From Tenodera sinensis (Eukaryota > Arthropoda > Insecta > Mantodea > Mantidae): 64,000 bases of DNA. A program made the translations under genes and the position numbers. Location of the stretch: contig CM060967.1 in the NCBI GenBank assembly GCA_030765045.1, positions 164,180,251 to 164,244,250 on the forward strand, written 5' to 3'. The notes under the pieces were generated by a model that had not been told where the DNA came from, did no database searches, and worked only from the letters and a program-made list of their open reading frames with translations. Shown in pieces: positions 1 through 10,635 of the stretch. The first letter of the stretch is position 1. Each line of letters begins with the position of its first letter.

Positions 1-121
1 GTTCAAAATGCTCTTTACGATTCTATTTGACACCAATCTGACTTTCGCATATTAGATCTACTTCCTTATCTGGTCACCCTCCCCTTATGTAGGACTTACA
101 CCCCCTAGGACTTACAAGTCC

Positions 122-443
122 GTGGCTCTGGTCAGACGCCTGTCAGGGAGTACAGGAACCTATGGACAGGGCAGAGTGAAGACCTGGAAGCGGGTGTTCA
201 GCCAGGCAACAGGTGTGATAGCAAGGAAGAGGATGATAAGAAATACAGGCAAAATCAATGATCGGAAAGGTAATAATGGAACAATAATTAGTGGATTGAG
301 TGGTGGAGGAAACCGGAGAACCAGGAGAAAACTCGTCCTGACGCCGCTTCGTCCATCACAAATACCACATTCGGGTCCCTGGGATCGAAATAGACAAACG
401 ATGATAGACGAACGGTCTAACCACTCGGCCACGGTGCCACCTA
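122..443 (-). mobile_element. tRNA-derived SINE, family A (copy 1)
   Basis: Read on the minus strand, the element begins near 443 with a tRNA-like head. Box A reads TGGCCGAGTGG. The box B region (near 383-393) keeps TTCGATCCC but has lost its leading G residues. The body runs down to about 122 and matches the copies at 15764-16060 and 40424-40722 along its whole length, including the shared segments CCGGAGAACC and GACGCCGCTTCGTCC. It encodes nothing; the open frames across it are chance. This copy is the most diverged around box B. Confidence 0.85.
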
Positions 444-525
444 TATTACATCCTTAATATCAAATTTTCAGCTTTGTGTTTACGCAAGTAAACAGTTAAT
501 GTATATTTTAATAAAATTGTTGCAG

Positions 526-532
526 TGTCTAA

Positions 533-597
<65 letters not shown>

Positions 598-727
598 TAA
601 CAATAACAACAATAACAATAATAACAACAATAATAACAATAATAACAATAATAACAATAATAACAATAATAACAATAATAACAATAATAACAATAATAAC
701 AATAATAACAATAATAACAATAATAAC

Positions 728-805
<78 letters not shown>

Positions 806-840
806 TAATTATAATGATAATAATGATGATAATAATGAGC
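526..840. repeat. (AAT)n / (AAC)n compound microsatellite
   Basis: A run of AAT units is interrupted by a middle block of alternating AAC and AAT units (about 594-730). It then returns to AAT and ends in AATGAT-like variants. Apparent Ile/Thr or Leu-rich open frames are translations of the array and are not genes. Confidence 0.97.
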
Positions 841-1654
841 GAGTTATGTAAAATATTTTTCTAGAATAACACGTTTTTAATATGAGTGTCATGCAATAAA
901 TTTTATAAATCGGTATTCCTGCAATGTAAATCTGAAGTTTTATTATAAAATTTTGGAAACTCCAGGAGCTTTTTTTTTTTTTTTTTTTCTTTTTTCCCTT
1001 TTGTAGTGCACTAAGGTAGTAAGTAGCTACCTACCTTTTTGCTCAAACACTATTTCATGCATTTATTTGAAAATATTAAAATAGTTATGTATTATATTAG
1101 TAGTATATGATAAAAACAATTAAGCTTATTGGTTAAGAAACATAGGATTTGAAATTTCCACAGGTTGGGTACCCTTAATGTTGTCATCAATGCTTCTGAA
1201 CTTGCGAATGCATCCATCTTCAACGACCTCCAAGAACTCTTTCAAAGTGAATGGCAGATTATCTCGATGTCATTTTTTTCGTAATTTGCTTTCTGGTAAT
1301 TTCTGTTATTTGGTTCTTTTCCCAAGCGTTGAAAGGATTTCATGGGAAAATATCAGTTGCTTATGACACACTTTTTAAGTGCGATTGTTTTTATAGAAAT
1401 TATCAGTATTTCTGTCAGCACAGGAGCAAAGGCTATTCTTTTGAAAGTTTCAGTAAGATATTCTCCTTACTTTAGAAGTCTATGCTCCTTTGTTAGCAAT
1501 GACAGCACGTTGCACATTAGGTAGAGCTAGCAGTAAAGAATTATTTTTAGTTCAACACATCAATTCTTCTTCTTCCTTTTACCCTTCGTCTTCTAGCCTT
1601 TAAGCCCAAGGTGGACTTCAGTCTCTCTTAGTATTTGTTACTATTCATTCCTTA
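841..1654. other. AT-rich DNA, no feature recognised
   Basis: It contains a poly(T) run at about 970-988 and ordinary AT-rich sequence. Short open frames at 1178-1524 show no recognisable domain. Confidence 0.5.
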
Positions 1655-1885
1655 TCGAGCGGGATGGCTCATGCGATAGCGTCTGTGGTCCGAATTCGGG
1701 AGGTCGTGGATACGATTCCCGTGGCCGTCTTCGTATGTTAAAATTTATGTATAATGTAAGAAGCACCAGTTGCAATCTTGTCAGGGGATAAGGATTCATT
1801 AGCCAGTTCATAAGCACTCAGTTGTAAGTCAGTGTAGCTAAGGCCATTATGCGTCCTGTTGAACTCAACCAGAAAAAAATAATTG
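1655..1885 (+). mobile_element. tRNA-derived SINE-like unit
   Basis: A tRNA-like head occupies about 1657-1728. Box A resembles GGATGGCTCATGCGA and box B reads GGATACGATTCCC. An unrelated body follows, ending near an A-rich stretch (about 1872-1880). I saw no second copy in this window, so the 3' boundary is a guess. Confidence 0.5.
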
Positions 1886-2735
1886 ATTCAAGGTTCCGAT
1901 AGTTCTTCACTACGTTAAGAAATTATAATTTCCTGCAAATGCACTGGAAAGCCAATTTTGAAAAATACAGAGGAGAATTCTTAGAATTTAGCAAGTCACG
2001 GAGTACAGAAACTGTATTTCAGACGCAAATAAGAAGCTTAAGATTTGGCAGCGTCTAATGTAAGAACTGGAGGGATTGTCGTAGAGTAGACGAGACTTAT
2101 GTTGATAAAGGAGTGTGTATTCCTACATTTCGGGTATTAGTGTCGTCCGTTATAATACTACAGAAGTATTTTACTGTGATCGATTATCGGCAGTCCATAG
2201 AGGTTAAGGTCCGCGCTCAGGTTACCATATATACTCGGTGATAGAAGCAAGGTGTTTTGCTGCTCACGTAACGTACCTTCTTATTATGATTAAGGAAACA
2301 GCTATTTTAAATCGTGAAGTATTGATACGTCAGAAGTTGGAAGATATAATACTTCAATAGTTATAGTGTCTAGTGATAAGATTCAGAAATACTTTAAATC
2401 TATATCCTCATCAGCAACTCGCATCAAATAGTTCATTTATTAATCTCTATTAAACGTATTAGCGAATTTAACTGATGTCTATTCTCAGAACCACCGACGA
2501 TTATCTTGAAAGATCCCATAGTTTACCACTGTAGCAGACCGAGATATTGGAGAGGCTATTGAAAATGTTGACCTCTAGAAACAACTTTATTACTACACTT
2601 CATTGACACTTGAAGCTTATTTCTTTCATCCTGGCATTAATGCTTATGCGTGTACATGCACACGTGGCCTGTATCCCAAATAATAGACAGCACAACATAA
2701 GGTCAGGTGCAAGCTTCTACACCCTCGACGTGTTG
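1886..2735. other. no feature recognised
   Basis: Unique-looking AT-rich sequence without repeats or open frames that I can support. Confidence 0.4.
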
Positions 2736-3064
2736 ATAACATTAAGTCCTTTTCCAACAAATTTCTTAGATATTAACAGCAAACCAGGAATCAAAGAGAA
2801 ATCCAGAAAATCTGATGTTCTAAAAAGCCCAGAATTTATAAATGACCTAAAAGTTAGGAAAACTGCTCGCACAGAAAAGGAAAAGCCAGCAGCAGTGAAA
2901 GTTAGAAGGAGCTTGTGTATGAGAAAGAGAATACCTGCAAGGAATGTCAACGGTGCTACAAACAAGGGGAGAAATGGGCGAGGGCCTTCTGCAAAAAGTA
3001 CTGTGTAGAGAGATCGGAAATTATCCATATTCTGTGTCATAATTGTTTGAGTGATGACAGTTGA
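2736..3064 (+). pseudogene. decayed pogo/Tigger-like DDE transposase C-terminus (tentative)
   Basis: The first frame reads a basic, Ser/Lys-rich stretch beginning LSPFPTNF and containing KSDVLKSPEF. This resembles the segment after the DDE domain in pogo/Tigger-like transposases, where a PFP motif is followed by a Ser-x-x-Leu-Thr-x-x-P motif. Near 2905 the frame changes, and the next frame gives CKECQRCYKQGEKWARAFC followed by LCHNC and a stop at 3062-3064. That is a Cys-rich PHD-like tail as seen in this transposase class. The frameshift and the absence of an upstream DDE domain mark it as a relic. I assign it from motif resemblance only; another DDE family with a similar tail is possible. 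Confidence 0.45.
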
Positions 3065-4355
3065 ATAACAGTGTTGCTTGTAACGTGCTTGAACTATTGC
3101 TTTTCTCCTTTTTTTGCATCTTTTTTTTTTTCAGAAGAATCAATTTTCGATTTGTTCAAATGAATGTTCGGTGTTTCTGTTGAAATACAATTTGTGGTTT
3201 TGCAACAATTAGTATGGCCTTATTTTGAAAAATGTCCTTAAGTGTGTCCGTTTGCCCCGCCTTTACTGTACAGGAAAATCAGATACAAATTGTTGTCCAT
3301 GTTTTTAAACACAAATATGTGGGTAAGTGATTGCTCCCGGCCTCCAGTAATAATTGACATTGAAACAATTACTGTGCTGTGCTGTCGATCAGTTTGGCAA
3401 GGAAACTGCTTTTAGTCAATCTGTGCTGGAGGAAGTCACCCTTTGTTCCCTAGTTACTTCCCCTGAGCGGTCATTGGCTGGCTGTTGCTTTCGGAGGAAG
3501 CAAAAAGCTATTCTTGAATATTTAAATGTGCAAGAAGATGATAAAGTAATGGGGAGGGAGGTTAATTACAAACCATGGCGGGCGTGATGTAAAATGTGAG
3601 ATTAGCGAATAGCGAGCGAGTCAGTCCCTAACATAACGACTTCATGAGGAATTACCATAACATCGCGTGCAACTCACTGCCGGATCGATTCAAGGCTACC
3701 AACTTAGAAAAACGATTATAATTAATAGTTTTCTAAGGTTAGTATTTCCACAGCTTAGCCTAACAGCCTGTTACAGTCTGTAATTGCGTATAGCCCTGTT
3801 TTTTCTTCTCTTCGCTGCCGGAGTTTTCAGAAATGAAACACTATTCTTTTCCTGCTTTGTCAACCAGGAGCGCCTCTGTGCATGGCATTTGAAGATATCC
3901 GTCTTTGTATACTCCATGATTTCATCAGGCAGTCATGCTCATTCTTGTTCAAGCTGCAGTCAAATGTCTTGCCTGACAATAGAAAACCATATAAGCTAAA
4001 TAAATCTATGCAAGTTAATAAGATTATTATACTATAGGGTCATTAAAACGTTCGGTAGCTAATGTTGATGTATCAACAGTGCGAGAGGACCGAGGGATGC
4101 CGGGGAAATTGTGTCGGCAGAGGCGCACTGAAGTCCTTACCTCTCAGATAGGTAGCATATTCTGTAGGTAATTGTTTCATTAAAAAAAATGATTTCTATC
4201 CCTTATCTCACACCACACTCCAATTTTCAGGCCATACTGTTAAGCACTTCATGCGATCGTTAATACGATACATTTTAAGCTTCAGGTTCGATGTTAGACA
4301 ACATTCTAGAGCAGCTTTAACAGAAAAAAAAAACTAGATGAAATTGTAGTCATTC
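3065..4355. other. no gene recognised
   Basis: Mixed-composition sequence. The part at 3345-3700 is slightly richer in G+C and CpG and includes an ATTGGCTGG motif near 3475. I see no coding domain. Confidence 0.4.
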
Positions 4356-4369
4356 AAGACTGATCACCT

Positions 4370-5006
4370 TTGTATGGACTCCCTCTCACGTTGGCATAAC
4401 AGGCAATAAAACTGCAGATGAAGCTGCAAAAGAGGCAACTAAACATCCCGTCAGTGATGCCTCGATCGCTTCTCCACATCAAGACGTCATCAACGGTACT
4501 AAACATATGTACATGCAAAAATGGACACAGACATGGTCATCAGTTAGCAGTAAACTCCATGAAGCTCGCTCAGGCTGTACAAAACCTTTTCTGCATCTCC
4601 AAAGACTGAAAAGAAGAGATCAAGTTAACATCACTTAGAATTGGGCACTCCAAACTAACACACAGTCATCTTCTCACCAAGGACCAACCTCCAAATTGTG
4701 CCAACTGTGATATACCTCTAACCATCCACCACATCCTTATAGATTGCCCACAATACAGCAGATATAGACAGCAAGCCGGCATTTCCAGTCTTCATCATGC
4801 AGTCAATACACCGAATATGATCAGCAAGACTCTACAGTTTATGAAGAACATAAAGCTTTCAAATTTACTGTAAATGTCAACATAATGTAATATGTGTATG
4901 TATAATTGTAAGTTAATATCCACAATGTATTACTATGTATGGTCGTGATAAGACCGTGCTGTCAAAACGACCTTAAATAAATATTTACAAAAAAAAAAAA
5001 AAAAAA
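4370..5006 (+). mobile_element. 5'-truncated I-type LINE with 14-bp target-site duplication
   Basis: The insertion is flanked by the identical 14-mer AAGACTGATCACCT at 4356-4369 and 5007-5020. It starts inside the RNase H coding region, continues to the C-terminal Cys/His cluster and a stop, and ends with an AATAAA-type signal and a poly(A) tail (about 4989-5006). Its 3'UTR ends in GGTCGTGATAAGACC and AAACGACCTTAAATAAA, which parallels the 3' end of the full-length LINE at 21271-26709. It is a related but distinct copy. Confidence 0.9.
4371..4873 (+). pseudogene. LINE ORF2 3' fragment: end of RNase H and C-terminal Cys/His cluster
   Basis: The frame opens with VWTPSHVGITGNKTADEAAK, the last RNase H motif of I-group LINEs. 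It equals WVPSHCGIKGNEEAD in the full-length element. After QVNIT the frame breaks (stop near 4635). The next frame resumes with LRIGHSKLTHSHLLTK and a CANC...HHILIDC cluster, and ends at the TAA at 4871-4873. The fragment is 5'-truncated by incomplete reverse transcription and carries at least one indel, so it is not functional. Confidence 0.88.
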
Positions 5007-5020
5007 AAGACTGATCACCT

Positions 5021-6009
5021 CGAAAATTATCGAGAAACTAGCACAACAAATTAACATAAACACTGTGAATATAGGACTACAGAAAAACTTGCTAACACAT
5101 GAAACGTCTCGTTATGAGCTGAAAATTGGAGTGCTAGAAGAATAATAGGATCCATTTTGTTTCATATTGGAGATAAATTTAGGTATCTTAACATAATGAA
5201 TAAATAGTTTCCAGGACGTTTCAACAATAGTACCACAACAAACAATCCATCTACATATTTTGATCAACGGATGGTATTACTATGGAAATTTCGTTCACAG
5301 GACTTTCGCCTACATTTATTTTCCTCAAAGCAAAATTGATAATTGACAAGAATATTGCCATCGGTTGATACAATATTGGTGGATGTGAATTGTAACCTTT
5401 ACGTGCTTGTGAAAAGCTAATTAGGAATCGAACGGAGGTTATCAGGCCATAGCGAAACCATACTATCAGTACAAATGGTTAGTCGGTCAGCGTGGAGTGG
5501 AGAAAATCACGTTACGGAGGAAGTTGTTGATAACCCGTTAATGTTAACCAATCAGAGGAAAGGGAACGAGGAAGAATACATGTCATCGGGGCAAGGTTAT
5601 AAGAAAAATGGTTTAACTATAAGGTTAAGAACTATTAGTTACAAGTTTTATAAACGCACTATCATGTGCTTTCGTCATACTTAGAAGCAGATTTAAATCG
5701 AATGATTCTATATGTTAAGTGTTTGCGAGCTTTCAAGATGCGCTAACTCTGTTAAATGCTCCTTTTTGTAAAATGGTTATGAAGATAAGTGAAGTTTGCT
5801 CGAATATGTTAGACAAACGGCCATGTCAAATAGTTAATCTATTCCATGATACCTTCCAATGAGAGATGATCACTGTGCACGTGTGTATGAGCTCGTATTC
5901 CATAATTATGTACCACAACACGCCATTTCCGCTACCGCTCCTTTTACTAACAAGACCTCCCCAACATTCGCAACCCAAGCACTAATTTTTACTTTCTCTA
6001 ATACATATA
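5021..6009. other. no feature recognised
   Basis: AT-rich sequence with no repeats shared elsewhere in the window that I could find. The open frames at 5475-5684 and 5859-6092 show no domain. Confidence 0.4.
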
Positions 6010-6560
6010 ATAAGCAGGGGAAGTATTGCATTCCAGTCAAAAATTCGATGTCCATATTTCACCGGAAATGTGTTTTAAAACCCCCTAAATAAAAAAATAA
6101 AAAAAAAAAATTTTTTTAGAAAATGTTCCTGTGCTTGCGTGTATCAGTGAACAGTATAGCTAAAAGAATTGGCATTTATGTTTAGAATCTTTCAAATATA
6201 CTACAGGAAGATTTTTGGAAAAATGCCCCACCCTAGACTACCCTTCATATTAAGCATTTTTCCAACTTCGTTTTAAAAAGTGAATTTGAATAAAATGGCA
6301 TATGTTTAAGATATTTTTATAGCAAATGAAGTGTATATTAAATTTTCTAGGAATATTTATACATTTTAAGCCACTTTTGCATATTCGGTAACCGTAAGAG
6401 ATACAGTCTTACTGCACAAAAAATGTAAACACACAACTTAGTCAAGCACATTTTTTAGACGGGTGAACATTTTGGAGATGCCTACTTATACTTATTTTCT
6501 TGAATTTACTAATAATTTTCTCAAATGAGAGGCATTCATTTTATCCCATTTTTAATATTA
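6010..6560 (+). repeat. RepA copy, + orientation, no right end
   Basis: It matches other copies from the left-end landmark GGGAAGTATTGCATTCC through the CCGGAAATGTGTTTT segment to the AAACCGTAAGAG-like segment near 6390. It is strongly diverged and lacks the GTAGAGAAAG right end. Confidence 0.75.
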
Positions 6561-7304
6561 ACGTCCTCCAACGTAGTGTCTTATCGGACTACGAATGAAT
6601 GAAATGGGTGAAACGCTCAGATGAGCTTGAGGTCCATAGAGCTTAAACACATTCTTAACAGAATAAGGGAAAACCTTGGAAAAATACCTTATCTGAATAA
6701 CTCACCCTAACCGAGATTATTTCCATTCTTTCTCGTCAACCTTTTCAATCACTATAAACACACTATTGATAGATTTCAGTCAAAACATTTCTCCAACGAA
6801 ATACTAAATTATCGAAATTCATGTTGTCGAGTTTTTAAACTATCAAACACATTATAGTGTCGAATTTCACCAGAAAGTAACATTTTTCATTGACGTAATA
6901 TCTGTTGAAGGATTGTCGGTTAATGAATAAATAGGCAATCTAACTCCGTCTCTTGCCTCAGTAATAATACAAGCTCTTAGGCTGGGAGCATTGCACTCTA
7001 TAAACACGGGTATTTACACGATCAGAAATTCCACCATGGTTTACAAACTGTGCAGAGAAAACGCAAACAGGCAGCTTCTGTGTCTAATGCCAACTTCCCA
7101 GTTTATGGCGGGGGAAATTTGTTTTCAACTAGCATTAACCTCTATTAGTTCAATAATCTATATAATGTAGGTATGCGTGTGTGTAGGATACATATGTGTG
7201 TGAATGAAAGATTAAATATTTAAAAACAATAACAGCGAACACTTCGTAAATTGTTAACACACAAAAAATGAAGTAAAGTGTTTGCTCTAACGATATCTAA
7301 TTTT
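6561..7304. other. no feature recognised
   Basis: AT-rich DNA. A GTGTGTGTAG-type stretch lies near 7175-7200. No coding signal seen. Confidence 0.4.
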
Positions 7305-7570
7305 TATGTTAGTTTTGGTCTCTTTCTTACCATATTTGTCCAGTTATGGTAACTAATATAGAAGTATTTAACCAAAATTTTAGTAATTTTTGAGCCAATC
7401 AAAATAACAATATTTTCCATTTAAAGGGTAATTTAGGAGGGGGGGGGGGAGATTTTATTTAATGTCCTTACATCGCATTCTTAGAAGATACTGAATTTGA
7501 ATACAAAGTTTGGTTCGTTTAAATTGTTCTTCACAGGGAGACAAATACAGACACACAAGAAATAGCCGAC
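7305..7570 (-). repeat. RepA fragment, - orientation
   Basis: The internal segments TTTAAAGGGTAATTTAGGAGG and CATCGCATTCTTAGAAGAT match the minus-strand copies at 42150-42795 and 51030-51362. A G-run of about 11 lies at 7440-7450. Confidence 0.65.
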
Positions 7571-7599
7571 AGAAATACGACCCACTACTAACAAATAAT

Positions 7600-7945
7600 T
7601 TTTCATTATCTGCATTGATAAACGAGGACGGAGTAATTGACAATATTACATCAATATTTTGTTCATTTCCAGACTTACAATTTCACTTATTAGGAGTAGC
7701 ATGTTTTCAGGTTGGTTAGTATCAAGTAGAAGTGACACAGAGTGGGCATACGTTCTGTGAGGCCAATGACCTCACATTATCTAGGCCAGTGGGTCTTGCA
7801 TTGAGGTGTGAAGCAAAACGGATAGTATATCTCACAGGTGTTGTTCATTTCGTGGTGCTGTTACGACCATGCAGAAAAAAATTAGATAGTAAACTATGTG
7901 ATTGGTTTCTGGGAAAACTGTTACACGAACAGTTGTTGTAGATGC
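7600..7945 (+). repeat. RepC copy 1
   Basis: It shares with 14120-14620 and 37815-38300 the segments ATGTTTTCAGGTTGGTTAGT, TTGTTCATTTC and ACGACCATGCA, then a GGGAAAACTGTTA stretch, in that order. It has no coding capacity and the boundaries are approximate. Confidence 0.7.
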
Positions 7946-8039
7946 ATTTACCCCGGAGGACCCGGACTACGCGCAAGGCAAATTTCTTTCTGCACGCGGC
8001 GGCCACTCCTGCATTTTCCTTCCCAACTTTTTAGAGACT

Positions 8040-8376
8040 TTAGGACTCGCTATGAACGCTGGCGTATTTGCCATTCATGTCAACTCTTTCACTGGCAACT
8101 TCTTTGCGAATTAACTCAGTAACAGCTTTACGCTTTACGCTATTAGAGATTACTTGCCTATCCAAACTATGAAGGGTTTCGTGATTATGACTTACTTCAT
8201 AAAATGTGAGTAGCTGTGTCATTTAAATAAATACGAGACTTACATGTTTTAACAATGCACCTACACGATACCCTTCGCTGTGTTTCTCTTTCTTTGTGAA
8301 ATTTATATCCATCTATAACAACCAAACTTTGTCCCCTTTGACTTTTCATAACTTGCAAAGAAGCGCTGGAATCCAT
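8040..8376 (-). pseudogene. FLYWCH-type zinc-finger fragment, probably from a MULE-like transposon
   Basis: On the minus strand an ATG at 8376 opens a frame reading KSQRGQSLVVIDGYKF, then CRC...CKSR, the first half of a FLYWCH finger. The frame breaks in the T-run near 8190-8200. The adjoining frame gives EVSHNHETLHS (the HxH end of the finger) and then ISNSVKRKAVTEL, a continuation familiar from FLYWCH-bearing MULE proteins. A single small indel would explain the break. The usual Trp before the first Cys is replaced by Ser. No MULE catalytic domain follows, so the copy is truncated. Such fingers also occur in insect BTB chromatin proteins, so a cellular exon relic is the alternative. Confidence 0.65.
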
Positions 8377-8487
8377 TGCTCTATAGAAACACACACGATG
8401 AATAGGTACATCATTTTATAAACAGCACGCCATCTTGTACACTAGGAACATTTGACAGTCGTTAACAGTGTTACCAACCCTATAACC

Positions 8488-9893
8488 CAGGCATCGGCAA
8501 ACATGTACTCAATGAGGCCTCGCAACTATGACGTATCAGGGGCAGCGCTTACTCTGCCTCCCCCTCCCTCACTCCCTTACAGCCTTAACTGACACTGCAA
8601 ACACACCGATCACGGGCGAACTGTCCTCTCGTATTTACCTGCACTTCTAAACATGTCTGTCAAAGTGTAATTTAATACTAAGTCTTAAAGATAAATTTCT
8701 TTATTTATAACTTTGAAGGATATAGCTTATTTAACTTAAAGTCTTAGTATATTCACAGAATTAGAGCGCATCTAATTATTCCTGGTCTATTAAACTTGAT
8801 ATCTAGAATAGCACTTTGATGATTTGTTCTCTCATCATGTAAGGAACGTAAGGTGTTTGTTGTGCTCTGAAGTTCAAAAAGGCACTCATCAATGGAACAT
8901 CAAGCAGCATTATGATACATGTCATAAGATCACCATACAACTATAGACAAGTATGTATTCTTAAATTTATACCACGATTTAAAGTAGCATAACACTGACG
9001 TAGTGTCCTTTATTCATTTTATTTTATTTTATTTTTTTTTTCGGGTCTAGATTGGACTAACCAACTGCAACAGCTCAAAGAGCAATATTCAGATAATACA
9101 CCTACTATTAATTCAAATATTATAACTGATAGACAACTTCACGTCAGCTATGCTGTTGCTTTGGAGATTGCTCAGTCACTGAGGTGTTTTAGTGATGGAG
9201 ATTTCATAAAAAATGTGAGAGTAAAGTTCCCAACATAATTTGCCCTGAACAATATTATATTTTTAGTAATATTGCATTATCACCACGAACCATACAGACA
9301 AGGATACATAAAATAGCAGAAATAACCGAAAAAAGATTACAAACCGAGGTCTATGAATTTATAGCCGTTTCTCTCGCGTTGGATGAAAGCACTGACAACG
9401 TTGACACAGCACAATTGGTAATGTTCACTCGTGGAGTTACTAACAACCTCTCGATACAAGAATATATGCTTGAAGTCATTCCACTTAGGGAACATACAAC
9501 AGGGACAGAATTATTTCAAGCATTTAAGAAATGTGTAGAAGAAAAGAAACTGAATCCAAAAAAATCTTGTATCGCGATTAACAGATGTTAATTTGCGTGC
9601 TATACTGAGAGTGGCTACTTGTGATATATCACTAGATTTTCATGGTACATTGCAAATAGAAGTGAATTGAAATATGCTCAAATATCTAGGCCTGCCTAAA
9701 GTATCGTAGGTCAAAATAGCTGGATTTAAGTATGTGTACTATTTCTTATTGCACTCTGTAGCGAGCGAGTCCAGCACTGACACTGAACGAAGGTCAATGC
9801 CATCCCCTGTTCTACATTACGTCATGTGCATTGCGGGTTGCATGTTGAGACGTCATACTGACACCTCATTGAGTACATGTTTGCCGATGCCTA
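8488..9893 (+). mobile_element. hAT-type DNA transposon relic with terminal inverted repeats
   Basis: The left end 8488-8517 starts CAGGCATCGGCAAAC. The right end 9864-9893 is its reverse complement at 29 of 30 positions. Flanking 8-mers are CTATAACC (8480-8487) and GTATAACC (9894-9901), which differ at one base. An 8-bp duplication is the hAT hallmark. The interior holds remnants of a BED-finger hAT transposase in the same orientation. At 1.4 kb it is shorter than an autonomous hAT element and is internally decayed. Confidence 0.88.
8653..9593 (+). pseudogene. hAT/ZBED-like transposase remnant
   Basis: An ATG at 8653 (MSVK, then stop) may be the old start. Near 8852-8930 one frame reads CLLCSEVQKGTHQWNIKQHY, then a further Cys and His: a BED-type finger. 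From about 9050 a frame reads DWTNQLQQLKEQYSD and SYAVALEIAQSL, as in the hAT family that gave rise to ZBED/FAM200-like genes. A frameshift near 9230 leads into NIICPEQYYIFSNIALSPRT and then LALDESTDNVDTAQL, the start of the RNase H-like catalytic fold with its DEST(D) motif. The frame stops at 9589-9591. The catalytic C-terminal half and dimerisation domain are absent. The element cannot encode an active enzyme. Confidence 0.82.
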
Positions 9894-10012
9894 GTATAAC
9901 CTACAGCCACAACTATTCTCGAAACAAATGACTAACATTATTTACTAGTGGTGCCACACTTCTGTTACACGAGAAAGACTCGCAAGCATTTGACGTATTT
10001 GTGGTATACCCG

Positions 10013-10190
10013 CTCGCGCGCTGTTGGCCTGTTTACCCTTGATAAGCTCGCGCGCAGTAGGCCTGTTTACCCTTGATAAACTCGCGCGCAGTAGACCTGT
10101 TTACCCTTGATAAACTCGCGCGCAGTAGGCCTGTTTACAATTCGGCACCTCGCGCGCAGCTAGGAAAAACCTGACCCTCTCGCGCGCAGT
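10013..10190. repeat. CpG-rich tandem array, 34-bp period
   Basis: CTCGCGCGC starts units at 10013, 10047, 10081, 10115, 10149 and 10179. Spacing is 34, 34, 34, 34 and then 30 bp. The inner units also share a GTAGGCCTGTTTACCCTTG segment and GATAA. The last two units keep only the CG-rich core. The array stands out sharply in an AT-rich, CpG-poor neighbourhood. Confidence 0.93.
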
Positions 10191-10635
10191 CCGTACCTAC
10201 CCATTTATCTTAAACTGGACCGTTTTCGAGGAGTGCAGTTGCTGTATTCCAATTTTCAGAGTAGTATGGACATCCCTGAACACGCCTCATGACTTTACTT
10301 CATCACTATTTCACAAGCAGCTCAATTGAATCCATTCCGAGGAAAAATGAAATTGTCATGAGCGGCAAGCTATACACATAACATGGTTTTGACCATTACC
10401 AACCGAGCCCCGGTAATCGCTGGTTTTCATCCAGTCAGGTTAGGAATGATTGCTCTGCGTTTAGATACGGCTGGGGACTTCGTGACATGACATGGCATCC
10501 CAAATAAAACATTCAGGGGCACAATGTCGCTCGCTTTATACAGCGTGTCCTCCACGCATTTGTCACAGCATAGGAAATCAGCTTCAACTTAGGTATCATA
10601 CACATATGCTACCTGCATGACTGAACATTTTAAAT
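10191..10635. other. no feature recognised
   Basis: Sequence between the CpG array and a RepA copy. No repeat or coding signal recognised. Confidence 0.4.

Noticed and set aside
2610..3008. A secreted 132-residue protein with a signal peptide
   Set aside because: The apparent start is TTG. The hydrophobic start is fortuitous and the rest resembles a transposase tail with a frameshift.
10013..10190. CRISPR-like look of regularly spaced CGCGCG repeats
   Set aside because: Whole units repeat, including the would-be spacers, and the genome is eukaryotic. It is a tandem array.
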